Assembly: GCF_000222685.1 (NCBI RefSeq)
Contig: NZ_AFWJ01000262.1
Span: forward strand, 1 to 37,602
From: Vibrio nigripulchritudo ATCC 27043
Lineage (GTDB): Bacteria; Pseudomonadota; Gammaproteobacteria; Enterobacterales; Vibrionaceae
Direction of reading: 5' to 3'
DNA length: 37,602 nt
The position numbers and the translations under genes were made by a program. This document shows positions 9,477 through 17,118 of the stretch, piece by piece. The number at the start of each line of letters is the position of its first letter. The stretch's first letter is position 1. Below the pieces are notes generated by a model. That model was not told where the DNA came from. It was given only the letters and a program-made list of their open reading frames with translations, and did no database searches.

Positions 9477-10256
9477 GTGCAGCTCAACTTAATCTGCGAA
9501 GCCCCTCATAGACAATCAGAACTCGACACCATAGCAAAGCAGTGGAATCTCACGCATTCTGAGAGCTGTGAGTTCGCGTTGGTGCTAACAGAGGAACGAT
9601 TAGAGCTGCGTAAATTGGACGAACCCAAACTCGGTGCCATATTTGTCGACCTTGTAGGCGGCGCTGTGGGGCATCGCCGCAAGTTTGGGGGAGGAAAAGG
9701 GCAGGCTATTGCCAAAGCTGCTGGGCTGAACAAAGGTGCAACGCCTACGGTTGTGGATGGAACGGCGGGATTAGGTCGTGACGCTTTTGTACTGGCGTCT
9801 TTAGGATGCAAAGTTCAGATGGTCGAACGTAACCCAGTGGTTGCCGCGCTTCTGAACGATGGATTGGCGCGAGCCAAACACGATCCGGAAATTGGTGTTT
9901 GGGTTGAAGAGCGTATGTCTCTGCTGCACGCATCGAGCCTGGATGCGCTCAATGAACTGGCAGAGGCAGACAGCTTTACGCCACCAGATGTGGTTTACCT
10001 CGATCCTATGTACCCGCACCCCGAAAACAAAAAGAAGTCAGCACTGGTCAAAAAAGAGATGCGTGTTTTTCAGTCCTTGGTTGGGGCAGATAACGACGCA
10101 GACGGGCTACTTGCCCCCGCTTTGGCGCTTGCTTCTAAGCGGGTCGTGGTGAAAAGACCAGATTACGCAGAATGGCTTGATAACGCGAAACCTTCCATGG
10201 CAATTGAAACCAAAAAAAACCGATTCGATGTTTATGTAAAGGCATCAATGACATAA
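9477..10256 (+). CDS. rsmJ: 16S rRNA (guanine-1516-N2)-methyltransferase RsmJ
   Basis: RsmJ methylates N2 of G1516 in 16S rRNA using S-adenosylmethionine. Family signatures are clear: [27 protein letters not shown], the SAM loop [28 protein letters not shown], and VYLDPMYPH as the catalytic motif, then [12 protein letters not shown] chose GTG 9477 (259 residues) because GGAG at 9467-9470 is spaced six bases from it; a TTG at 9465 is in frame but overlaps that ribosome site. It stands alone here, between the GGDEF-EAL gene and an unknown gene with a Fur-like site. Confidence 0.94.
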   Translation: MQLNLICEAPHRQSELDTIAKQWNLTHSESCEFALVLTEERLELRKLDEPKLGAIFVDLVGGAVGHRRKFGGGKGQAIAKAAGLNKGATPTVVDGTAGLGRDAFVLASLGCKVQMVERNPVVAALLNDGLARAKHDPEIGVWVEERMSLLHASSLDALNELAEADSFTPPDVVYLDPMYPHPENKKKSALVKKEMRVFQSLVGADNDADGLLAPALALASKRVVVKRPDYAEWLDNAKPSMAIETKKNRFDVYVKASMT

Positions 10257-10277
10257 CAAAACGGTGCAAATTATCGC

Positions 10278-10330
10278 TTGCTTCGATGAAAACCTGACGG
10301 TATATCTAACTAAGAATGATTCTTATAGTT
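10278..10330 (+). promoter_or_regulatory. Possible promoter with Fur-like operator
   Basis: TAAGAAT, G, ATTCTTA at 10311-10325 is a perfect 7-1-7 inverted repeat, the layout of Fur operators, with 10 of 14 arm bases matching TGATAAT/ATTATCA. A weak promoter may precede it: TTGCTT at 10278-10283, 17 bases, TATATC at 10301-10306. Fur control of the next gene is inferred. Confidence 0.45.
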
Positions 10331-10375
10331 AATTCCAATCACCAATAAACGGTGTCAGGAAGCCGGAGCAGTAAA

Positions 10376-10864
10376 ATGGCAGAGCGATTTTGTAAACTCA
10401 ACCGTCGGGACATCAATGCCAGTCTTGGCGAAATTCATGCCCTTGTCGCCTCGCCGAAGTTTCTTTGCCGCTCATGCGCCCGCTCTTCTTCCGACAAAAA
10501 GAACTTATGCAAACCAGCCGCTATTCCACCAGCATCTTGCATGAAAAAAGCGACTCATAAATCGTCTAACTGTGGGCTAGTAGCGGAATCGCTCGCCGCA
10601 GATAAAGCCTTGGCATCGATATCTGAGAGCCCTGAGATTGCAGCGCAAAGTATTCAGTCATCAGAAATCCCTGCGCCTTCCTTAGTGCTGACTAAGAAAG
10701 CATTGAAGAAACAGAAAAAATATCAGAAGAAGCTGAAAAAAATGCTGAAAAAGCAGAAGAAGCTGCTTAAAAAACACAAGAAGTTAGAAAAGCGTTTCAG
10801 CCGAATCAATCAAGGCGTCGTGGCGATTCAGGCGCAAATGCCGCAAAACGATCAGATTCACTAA
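10376..10864 (+). CDS. Unknown Cys- and Lys-rich protein, 162 residues
   Basis: I do not recognise a named family. The N-terminal third is well composed (MAERFCKLNRRDINASLGEI) and carries clustered cysteines, FCK, then CRSCAR, then LCKP and ASC, which could hold zinc, iron or a cluster. The middle is low in structure and rich in Ser and Ala. Residues from about 111 to 143 are a run of lysine and leucine repeats (LKKQKKYQKKLKKMLKK) likely to form a basic coiled coil. ATG 10376 is preferred over GTG 10352 because GGAG (10365-10368) is correctly spaced. An operator-like Fur site lies upstream and uspA and ferritin downstream, hinting at an iron-related role. A strong terminator follows. Confidence 0.7.
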   Translation: MAERFCKLNRRDINASLGEIHALVASPKFLCRSCARSSSDKKNLCKPAAIPPASCMKKATHKSSNCGLVAESLAADKALASISESPEIAAQSIQSSEIPAPSLVLTKKALKKQKKYQKKLKKMLKKQKKLLKKHKKLEKRFSRINQGVVAIQAQMPQNDQIH

Positions 10865-10905
10865 GACAATCAGATCCATTAAGTCAACAGACTCTAATCG
10901 AAACG

Positions 10906-10937
10906 TAAAAATGGCGAGCCTAGAGCTCGCCATTTTC
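10906..10937. terminator. Bidirectional terminator
   Basis: AAAATGGCGAGC (10908-10919) pairs perfectly with GCTCGCCATTTT (10925-10936) around a 5-base loop. It separates the Cys/Lys-rich gene from the convergent uspA gene. Confidence 0.85.
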
Positions 10938-10938
10938 G

Positions 10939-11367
10939 TTAATCGTCTTGCAGCGGCACCACCAGCATATCTACGGGTGTGCAGTTGATGAGCTGGCGCG
11001 TAGAAGACAGCAGCTTGCTCCAGAAGTCTTGGTGGTGACCGCAAATCACCAAATCCACTTTCAGTTCATTGATGGCTTCGCAAAGTTCACCACTCAGATC
11101 CCCCGTTCCTACCAATGTATGCCGGATAGGGTAGCTGGCGTGATCGGCTAAAAGCTGAAGTTGTTTCTTAGACGCCTCCATATTGTGGTGTTGCGTATCA
11201 GCCAGATTGATGTCTATCAGCCCGGTGTAAAGCTCGGCATAATTCACATCAATATGGATAAAAGAGACATCAGCGTTCAAAGGCTCAGCGAGTTTCACTG
11301 CCTTATCAATAAGTACCTTACTGTCGTCCGACAGATCTACGGTCACGAGAATATGTTGATAACTCAT
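10939..11367 (-). CDS. uspA: Universal stress protein A
   Basis: A 142-residue cytoplasmic stress protein of the UspA family, close in length to E. coli UspA. It opens MSYQHILVTVDLSDDSK and has GTGDLSGELCEAINELKVDLVICGHH split over its central beta strand and helix. Family members of this class are induced on growth arrest. GGAGGT lies five bases before the ATG, a very strong ribosome site. It diverges from ftnA across about 260 bases, in which I see no certain promoter or operator. The neighbourhood uspA-ftnA-uspB groups stationary-phase and iron-storage functions. Confidence 0.95.
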   Translation of the reverse strand: MSYQHILVTVDLSDDSKVLIDKAVKLAEPLNADVSFIHIDVNYAELYTGLIDINLADTQHHNMEASKKQLQLLADHASYPIRHTLVGTGDLSGELCEAINELKVDLVICGHHQDFWSKLLSSTRQLINCTPVDMLVVPLQDD

Positions 11368-11626
11368 ATCGCACCTCCGCTTTACGGAATTTTTTTGGCA
11401 TTAGGTTATTAATAAGACTAGCATTTCATTCAACAGGGTTTTGAAGCCTTGATCCCATATCAAATCTATACGTATCAATTCATATCGATTTACGGTAGAT
11501 TTTTGTACACAGGTTGCGGGTTTTCTAGTCTAATTGTTAAACATCTCAGTGAAAAATTAGCACGACTAGGCTCCCCGATACCGTGTTATAGTGGTAACAA
11601 TTACAAGCAGTTAACAGGAGCAATTC

Positions 11627-12157
11627 ATGCTGTCTCAGACTATGGTCGACCAACTGAATGAGCAAATAAACCTCGAATTCTTCTCATCCAATCTATACTT
11701 ACAAATGAGTGCTTGGTGTGAAGACAAAGGATTCGAAGGTGCGGCAGAGTTTTTACGCGCACACGCGGTAGAAGAAATGGAGCATATGCAACGTCTCTTT
11801 ACTTACGTGAGTGAAACCGGAGCAATGCCAATCTTGGGTGCAATTGATGCACCCAAGCACGAGTTTGAGAGCCTTGGCGAAGTGTTCCGCGAAACTTACG
11901 AACATGAGCAGATGATTACTCAGAAAATCAACAAGCTGGCTCACGTTGCATTTACCAGTCAAGACTACTCAACCTTTAATTTCCTTCAGTGGTACGTTGC
12001 TGAGCAGCACGAAGAAGAGAAACTGTTTAAAGGGATTTTAGATAAGCTGGATCTGGTTGGCGAAGATGGCAAAGCGCTGTTCTTCATCGACAAAGACCTG
12101 GCTACCATGGCAAAAGAAGGTTCATCTTCTATCATGGACGCCCCCGCTGCAGAATAA
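11627..12157 (+). CDS. ftnA: Non-haem ferritin
   Basis: A 176-residue ferritin subunit; 24 subunits form a shell that oxidises ferrous iron and stores it as a ferric core in the cytoplasm. Ferroxidase residues are visible at Glu17, Glu50 and His53 in NLEFF and HAVEEMEHM, with further ligands available in ETYEHEQ and [13 protein letters not shown] precedes the ATG. Iron storage next to uspA and uspB fits stationary-phase physiology. Ferritin genes are often controlled by Fur and RyhB, and ryhB is in this same window, but no clear Fur site is seen directly upstream. Confidence 0.96.
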   Translation: MLSQTMVDQLNEQINLEFFSSNLYLQMSAWCEDKGFEGAAEFLRAHAVEEMEHMQRLFTYVSETGAMPILGAIDAPKHEFESLGEVFRETYEHEQMITQKINKLAHVAFTSQDYSTFNFLQWYVAEQHEEEKLFKGILDKLDLVGEDGKALFFIDKDLATMAKEGSSSIMDAPAAE

Positions 12158-12225
12158 GTAGCGAGTTAAAGTCAATTCTGATTGTCTTTTCCTTTTGGTG
12201 TCTAAGAAGATGTAGGGAGGAAAAG

Positions 12226-12549
12226 ATGATCAGTGGAGACACGATTCTATTCACGCTAATGCTCGTCAGCTGTGTCAACATGGCGAGGTATCTCACCGCG
12301 CTCCGTGCCCTCATTCACATCATGCGCGAGGCACACCCATTGCTCTATCAGCAAGTAGACGGTGGTGGTTTTTTCACAACCCACGGTAACGTCACCAAAC
12401 AAGTCCGGTTATTCCACTATTTAAAAAGCCGTGAGTACCTACATCATCACGACCCCATTTTTACCGGTAAATGCAACAAAGTCAGAGAGTTGTTTGTACT
12501 CACTACAGCACTACTTGGTGTTACATTACTGGCTGCCATTATGTTGTAA
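12226..12549 (+). CDS. uspB: Universal stress protein B
   Basis: A 107-residue inner-membrane protein of the UspB family (E. coli UspB is 111). There is a hydrophobic N-terminal segment (about residues 5-20) and a C-terminal membrane helix ([18 protein letters not shown]). Between them lie [16 protein letters not shown] and [12 protein letters not shown], typical of the family. In E. coli uspB is divergent from uspA and sigma-S dependent, and is linked to ethanol resistance in stationary phase. Here ftnA is inserted between the two. It ends before paired hairpins and a strong terminator (12616-12647). Confidence 0.93.
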   Translation: MISGDTILFTLMLVSCVNMARYLTALRALIHIMREAHPLLYQQVDGGGFFTTHGNVTKQVRLFHYLKSREYLHHHDPIFTGKCNKVRELFVLTTALLGVTLLAAIML

Positions 12550-12576
12550 ACAGAAGCTCAACAAGACGAGGTAGAA

Positions 12577-12605
12577 ACCCAGCGTAACTCTGGGTAAAAT
12601 ACCCA
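12577..12605 (+). other. Two overlapping alternative hairpins
   Basis: ACCCAG (12577-12582) can pair with CTGGGT (12590-12595), while TGGGTA (12591-12596) can instead pair with TACCCA (12600-12605). The shared arm makes the two folds mutually exclusive. A terminator follows at once, so a switch is conceivable, though the terminator may simply end uspB. Confidence 0.3.
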
Positions 12606-12615
12606 CCAGATTTGC

Positions 12616-12647
12616 AAGGATGCGCGATAATTCGCGCATCCTTTTTA
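12616..12647 (+). terminator. Terminator of uspB
   Basis: AAGGATGCGCGA and TCGCGCATCCTT form a perfect 12-base stem with a 4-base loop and a T run. Confidence 0.88.
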
Positions 12648-12697
12648 TTTGATTGAGAGCAGCAAACCCAAAAGCTCAAGTCGTTGTGGAAGAAGTA

Positions 12698-13885
12698 ATG
12701 AGTTCAGAATTTGATGTCATAGTCATTGGTGCCGGTGCGGCAGGCTTAATGTGTGCTGCCGAAGCGGGCAAGCGTGGTCGCCGGGTATTGGTGGTGGATC
12801 ATGCCAAAAAGCCGGGGCGAAAAATTCTGATCTCGGGTGGTGGTCGTTGTAACTTCACTAACTACGACGTGACGGCAAATAACTTCTTGTGTCAGAACCC
12901 CCATTTCGTGAAATCCGCCTTGTCGCAGTACACCAACTGGGATTTCATCTCGCTGGTTTCGAAATATGGTGTCGATTTTGAAGAACGCGATCACGGACAA
13001 CTGTTCTGTCTGGACTCAGCGAAAGACATCGTTGATGTGCTGCTTAAAGAATGCGACCAACCGAGCATTACTCAACGCTATCGCGCCGACATCCATAACA
13101 TCCAAAAAACGGACAGCGGATTTTCACTCCATATAGACACCGATGAAATGACCTGTGAATCCTTGGTTGTTGCAACGGGTGGTTTATCGATGCCTAAACT
13201 CGGTGCCACGCCGTTTGGCTATCAAATCGCAGAGCAATTTGGTCTGGATGTGATTTCGACTACCGCAGGTCTGGTGCCGTTTACTCTGCACAAAGAAGAC
13301 AAAGAAGCGTTTGAACCACTTTCAGGTGTTGCAGTGCCTTCTGAAATCACCGCCGAAGATGGCACCATGTTCAAAGAAGCATTGCTGTTCACACACCGAG
13401 GCCTGTCCGGTCCGGCGGTATTGCAGATTTCCTCATTCTGGCAAGCTGGTCAGAAGGTGACGATTAACTTAGTCCCGGAAGCCGATGTATTGGAGCTGCT
13501 GACCGCTTCTTGCGAAAAGCACCCAAATCAAAGCTTAAAGAATACGCTTTCCAAAGTGCTACCTAAGCGCTTAGTTGAGACCCTTATCGACCGCAAAGAG
13601 CTGGTGGATAAACCCCTCAAGCAATTCAACGACAAAGAACTGCAAGCCATCGAGACGCACCTGGAAAATTGGCAAATTCTGCCTAATGGCACTGAAGGGT
13701 ATCGCACCGCAGAGGTCACTTTGGGCGGAGTGAATACTGATCATCTATCTTCCAAAACCATGGAGTGTAAAAACATCCAAGGTTTGTACTTTATCGGTGA
13801 GGTAGTGGATGTGACGGGCTGGCTCGGTGGTTACAATTTCCAATGGGCATGGTCGAGCGGTTTTGTTGCCGGGCAGTGGGCGTAG
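12698..13885 (+). CDS. FAD-dependent oxidoreductase, YhiN/HI0933 family
   Basis: A 395-residue flavoprotein like E. coli YhiN, whose substrate is not established. The FAD dinucleotide motif GAGAAG is at residues 11-16, followed by PGRKILISGGGRCNFTN, a family hallmark. The end carries FIGEVVDVTGWLGGYNFQWA and SSG, also diagnostic. ATG 12698 gives the usual start (MSSEFDVIVIGAG); a TTG at 12653 is in frame but adds residues that homologues lack. It is convergent with the Nudix gene and shares its terminator. Confidence 0.92.
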   Translation: MSSEFDVIVIGAGAAGLMCAAEAGKRGRRVLVVDHAKKPGRKILISGGGRCNFTNYDVTANNFLCQNPHFVKSALSQYTNWDFISLVSKYGVDFEERDHGQLFCLDSAKDIVDVLLKECDQPSITQRYRADIHNIQKTDSGFSLHIDTDEMTCESLVVATGGLSMPKLGATPFGYQIAEQFGLDVISTTAGLVPFTLHKEDKEAFEPLSGVAVPSEITAEDGTMFKEALLFTHRGLSGPAVLQISSFWQAGQKVTINLVPEADVLELLTASCEKHPNQSLKNTLSKVLPKRLVETLIDRKELVDKPLKQFNDKELQAIETHLENWQILPNGTEGYRTAEVTLGGVNTDHLSSKTMECKNIQGLYFIGEVVDVTGWLGGYNFQWAWSSGFVAGQWA

Positions 13886-13904
13886 GTACTACCTTTCATT
13901 CCGG

Positions 13905-13933
13905 AAAGGGCTCACTAATTGATGAGCCCTTTT
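13905..13933. terminator. Bidirectional terminator
   Basis: AAAGGGCTCA (13905-13914) pairs with TGAGCCCTTT, followed by T. The Nudix stop codon (13915-13917) sits in the loop. Confidence 0.85.
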
Positions 13934-14316
13934 GTCATTAAGCTGTCCATTGTGCTCTGAACGAGCAAAGAACATCGATTCATGTCCTGCATCCCAAGCC
14001 ACTGCATCTCTTCAATCTCGGATGAAGGATGAGGCTTCGAGTAGTAATCCGCGAAATAACAATGACAAGTCACAAAGGTGTCTTTTGACTTTCCAGCCGC
14101 CACAGTGCGGTAGGTATCGAAATACGTTAGCGAATCGCGTTTTAGATGGATACTCAGTTCTTCTCTCAGCTCTCTGATCAATGTGTCTTCGTGAGTTTCA
14201 TCAGATTCAGGCTTTCCACCGGGTAGATAAAACAGATCTTCCCCCTTCGATCTGACACAAAGTAATTTCTGCTGCTGAATATCTAACATCGCTAACTTAG
14301 TTATTTCTTTGGTCAT
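13915..14316 (-). CDS. Nudix hydrolase
   Basis: A 133-residue single-domain Nudix protein, which should cleave a nucleoside diphosphate linked to another group, using magnesium. The Nudix box is present from about residue 34: G, five residues, E, seven residues, then RELREEL. The usual glycine near its end is replaced by serine (LSI). The substrate cannot be told from the sequence. AAGGA lies eight bases before the ATG. It is divergent from a LacI-type regulator, and operator-like palindromes lie between them, so it may be a target of that regulator. Confidence 0.88.
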   Translation of the reverse strand: MTKEITKLAMLDIQQQKLLCVRSKGEDLFYLPGGKPESDETHEDTLIRELREELSIHLKRDSLTYFDTYRTVAAGKSKDTFVTCHCYFADYYSKPHPSSEIEEMQWLGMQDMNRCSLLVQSTMDSLMTKGLIN

Positions 14317-14358
14317 GCCGCGATCCTTTCGAGTTACATCTTAATCATTTTATTTTAG

Positions 14359-14439
14359 TGTAACGTTTCACCTGTTTATGATCAAAAGATCATTTCTATT
14401 ATTCACTACAAATAAAATAATTAGGATTAACGTTTAACC
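14359..14439. promoter_or_regulatory. LacI-type operator-like palindromes
   Basis: TGTAACGTTTCA (14359-14370) and GGATTAACGTTTAACC (14424-14439) are both centred on ACGT, like LacI/GalR-family operators. They lie in the 182-base gap between the Nudix gene and the LacI-type gene, so autoregulation and control of the Nudix gene are possible. Confidence 0.45.
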
Positions 14440-14498
14440 TTGAGGGGTAATCAGGATTACTTTAGACTGGCATGCATGTGATTGGAACTGGGTAAACC

Positions 14499-15509
14499 AT
14501 GGCAACCTTAAAAGACGTCGCGAAACACGCTGGAGTATCGGTGACGACAGTGTCGTACTTCTTGAATAACAAGAAACCATTAAAAGAAGAAACCAAGGAA
14601 CGGATTCAGGCTGCAATGTCCGAGCTGAACTACCAGTACAATCTAGGGGCGGCGCAGCTCAAGCGAGGTCAAAGAGACCTGAAAACAATTGGTGTGGTTT
14701 CAATAAGTAACAACAACCCATTCTTTTTGGAGCTCTTTCTGGCAATTCAAAAAGAGGCGAAAGAGCGAAAACTGGCGCTATTATCAAGCTTTGTCGATGG
14801 CACAGAATCCAGCCTTGATTCGCACGTTGAAATCATGCGCCCCCAAATCGATGCTCTGATCGTGATTTCAAAAAATACCCTTGTTTCTCAGGAGTTTTGC
14901 GACTCTTCTTTAGGTATTCCAATTGTCTGCATTGCATTTGATGTTGGGACAATTCAGTCTTCCTGCGGTGGGACGAAACTGGATATTCAAAATGAGATGG
15001 GGGGCTACATTGTTGGGAAATATCTGATTTCGAAGGGGCACAAAAATGTCACTTGTGTAACTGGCGAAGCGAGTACTGACGCGACCACTGGTCGTATTCG
15101 AGGCTTCAAGAAAGCCTATGCCGATCTACTCGGTCAAGATGAAATGAAACAGGTGACCAGCGACTTCTCTTATCAGGGAGGTGTCGATGCCATGTTTGAG
15201 ATTTATTCCCAGCCGACGCTGCCCTCTGCTGTATTTTGTTTCAATGACATGATGGGGCTGGGAGTGCTGAATACCGCTCACGAGCTCGGAATCAAAATTC
15301 CTCAAGATCTGTCGATTATCGGGTATGACAATATCTATCAGTCAGAGTTGAGTTATCCCAAACTCACGACCGTCGACATCCCATTGAACACTTTTGCTGC
15401 GCAGGCACTGGATGGCATTCAAAGAAAATTTGATGAAAAAGACGCGCTGTGCGAAATCAAAATCATGCCTCGCTTAGTGATTCGAGGATCGGTGTCGGAT
15501 TTAGCCTGA
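14499..15509 (+). CDS. LacI/GalR-family transcriptional regulator, ligand unknown
   Basis: A 336-residue repressor-like protein. The N-terminal helix-turn-helix reads ATLKDVAKHAGVSVTTVSYF, with a hinge helix near residues 48-58. A periplasmic-binding-protein-like sensor domain follows (about 62-330), including VFCFNDMMGLGVL and DLSIIGYDN. No sugar transport or catabolic operon adjoins it, so the ligand is unknown. The site before ATG 14499 is weak. It likely binds the ACGT-centred palindromes upstream. A terminator follows at 15533-15559. Confidence 0.9.
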   Translation: MATLKDVAKHAGVSVTTVSYFLNNKKPLKEETKERIQAAMSELNYQYNLGAAQLKRGQRDLKTIGVVSISNNNPFFLELFLAIQKEAKERKLALLSSFVDGTESSLDSHVEIMRPQIDALIVISKNTLVSQEFCDSSLGIPIVCIAFDVGTIQSSCGGTKLDIQNEMGGYIVGKYLISKGHKNVTCVTGEASTDATTGRIRGFKKAYADLLGQDEMKQVTSDFSYQGGVDAMFEIYSQPTLPSAVFCFNDMMGLGVLNTAHELGIKIPQDLSIIGYDNIYQSELSYPKLTTVDIPLNTFAAQALDGIQRKFDEKDALCEIKIMPRLVIRGSVSDLA

Positions 15510-15532
15510 CTTTATTGTTATTAATGAAACAG

Positions 15533-15560
15533 AAACGGCGCTCTGATGGCGCCGTTTTTA
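15533..15560. terminator. Terminator between the LacI-type gene and hdfR
   Basis: AAACGGCGC (15533-15541) pairs with GCGCCGTTT, followed by T. The genes on either side converge on it. Confidence 0.85.
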
Positions 15561-15575
15561 GTTAATTCAGTCAAG

Positions 15576-16463
15576 TTAAACCGATGCTTCCCCCGCTTGC
15601 TGCAAACTGAATGCAGTCAGCGGGTCTATATCTTTCACCATGGCTTCGATGCGTTGAACGGCTTCTATAGCGGAGGTGTCTTTGCGATAGCTAAGATAAA
15701 TTGGTCTGTACCAAGGTTCTATGTCTTTGATCTGAAAGAGCTGACCGGATGCAATGAAAGGCTCGACGATGGACGCGGGCAAGTACGCAGCCCCCCCTTT
15801 GTCCAGAATAAAGTCCAGTGCGATACGCGCTGTAGAAGTTCTTAGTAGAGGTGGCGCCAGCTTACGGTGGCGATCTGCATGTTCAGAAGCGAATCGCGTT
15901 CCCCAGTCCACGTAAACATAACGGTTGTTCAATGCGCCATGTGCGTCGGTCTGCTCTGTTGACACCATCAGCAGCACCAAATCCGCCACTTTTTTGCACG
16001 CCAGTTCGTCCGATTTTAACGGGTCGAAAGCAAATGCCATGTCTAATGTCTTTTCAACTAACCGGCGGTTTAATGATTCTCGCGCCAGCGCTTCCGCCTG
16101 AAATGCGTATCCACTGAAAGTATCGGCAATCACGCTCAGGCAGTTCTGTAGGTAGGCATCCCAAATGTTCGGTGTGCCTGCCAGCGTCAACTGAATGGAT
16201 TTATCTTCTGCCAGTGACAGTTCGGTTTTCGCCTGTTGCAGGGTGTTAACCATGATCTCTGCGTAAGAAATCAGCTTTTCACCGGAGTTGGTGAGCTTGA
16301 TGCTGTTGCGATCCCGAATGAATAAGCTGGTATCAAAGTAGCTTTCTAACTGCTTAATGCGTGCACTAACAGCGGCTTGTGTGATGTAGAGGTTCTCTGC
16401 TGCTCTGCCAAAATGGCGAACACGAGCAACTTCAAGAAAGGTGCGGAATACTTTTACGTCCAT
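15576..16463 (-). CDS. hdfR: LysR-family regulator HdfR
   Basis: A 295-residue LysR-type regulator. The winged helix region includes FLEVARVRHFGRAAENLY and AAVSARIKQLE, very near E. coli HdfR. The effector domain follows from about residue 90. In E. coli HdfR represses the flagellar master operon flhDC; Vibrio flagella are wired differently, so the target here is uncertain. It is divergent from maoP, the same arrangement as in E. coli. The intergenic region has been altered by a 50-base miniature element at 16547-16596. Confidence 0.9.
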   Translation of the reverse strand: MDVKVFRTFLEVARVRHFGRAAENLYITQAAVSARIKQLESYFDTSLFIRDRNSIKLTNSGEKLISYAEIMVNTLQQAKTELSLAEDKSIQLTLAGTPNIWDAYLQNCLSVIADTFSGYAFQAEALARESLNRRLVEKTLDMAFAFDPLKSDELACKKVADLVLLMVSTEQTDAHGALNNRYVYVDWGTRFASEHADRHRKLAPPLLRTSTARIALDFILDKGGAAYLPASIVEPFIASGQLFQIKDIEPWYRPIYLSYRKDTSAIEAVQRIEAMVKDIDPLTAFSLQQAGEASV

Positions 16464-16546
16464 AATGGGTCCACAAAGTTCTCATAACCTACTGAATGAG
16501 GTTTTTCGACTATATGCATAATCAGGTATTTAGAATGCACTAACTA

Positions 16547-16596
16547 GGGTCTGTTGACCTTTCGAACAAAATTTAACTGCGAAAGGTCAAAGACCC
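16547..16596. mobile_element. 50-base miniature inverted-repeat element, deleted copy
   Basis: It begins GGGTCTGTTGACCTTTCG and ends CGAAAGGTCAAAGACCC, flanked by TA on both sides (16545-16546, 16597-16598). The left end equals the right end of the element at 18025-18300, and its core (AACAAAATTTAACTGCG) is the complement of that element's left part. It is therefore an internally deleted relative in the opposite orientation. It encodes nothing. Confidence 0.75.
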
Positions 16597-16667
16597 TAAT
16601 AACAATTTTTTGTTTTAACGATAAAAAAATTTTGTTTTTCTTTTGTCAGTTTAGATCCTAATTTTCA

Positions 16668-16706
16668 CCTCAGGCGATATCTTTATACCTGTATCAATAT
16701 CTGAGG
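16668..16706 (+). promoter_or_regulatory. Leader hairpin covering the maoP ribosome site
   Basis: CCTCA (16668-16672) pairs with TGAGG (16702-16706) and GATAT (16676-16680) with ATATC (16697-16701). TGAGG is the maoP Shine-Dalgarno sequence, so folding could limit translation. This is seen by eye only. Confidence 0.35.
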
Positions 16707-16711
16707 CAACT

Positions 16712-17065
16712 ATGTCAGACATCGAAGTTCGTGTTGGGCAAAAACGTTTTTTTGATAACAAGAAATTTCCACGTGGATTTGGTAAATCCGGAGATTTCAC
16801 TCTCGTGGAAGCGGATCTTCTTACGACTTACGGCGAAACACTGAATTCGCTACAGCATGGTGAGCTTGAACCGGAAAACAGTGAAGAAAAACATTTTCTT
16901 AAGGTGCTGGAAAACCCGGGCAAAGCAAAGACTAAACTTGAGAAAGTGTGGCTAAAATATCACAAAATTGCTTATGGTCGTCGCACATTTCACACGCTGC
17001 ATACGATGAGTAAGCAGAGTGAAGATGAAGAGTCTGATGATGTGGTAACTATCGACGACGAATGA
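16712..17065 (+). CDS. maoP: Macrodomain Ori organisation protein MaoP (DUF413)
   Basis: A 117-residue protein of the MaoP/YifE family (E. coli 112). The start MSDIEVRVGQKRFFDNKKFPRG and the block AYGRRTFHTLHTMSK are family features, with an acidic tail. In E. coli MaoP acts with a short chromosomal site, maoS, near its gene to organise the Ori macrodomain. I cannot identify maoS here. Divergence from hdfR is conserved, which supports the call. A miniature element lies between the two, and a longer relative lies beyond the next gene. Confidence 0.92.
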   Translation: MSDIEVRVGQKRFFDNKKFPRGFGKSGDFTLVEADLLTTYGETLNSLQHGELEPENSEEKHFLKVLENPGKAKTKLEKVWLKYHKIAYGRRTFHTLHTMSKQSEDEESDDVVTIDDE

Positions 17066-17075
17066 TTCAGTCAAC

Positions 17076-17101
17076 AACGGCACCTTTTAGGTGCCGTTTT
17101 G
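17076..17101 (+). terminator. Terminator of maoP
   Basis: AACGGCACCT (17076-17085) pairs with AGGTGCCGTT around TTT, followed by TT. It lies between maoP and the convergent EamA gene. Confidence 0.85.
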
Positions 17102-17118
17102 ATTAATGTCAGCAGACG

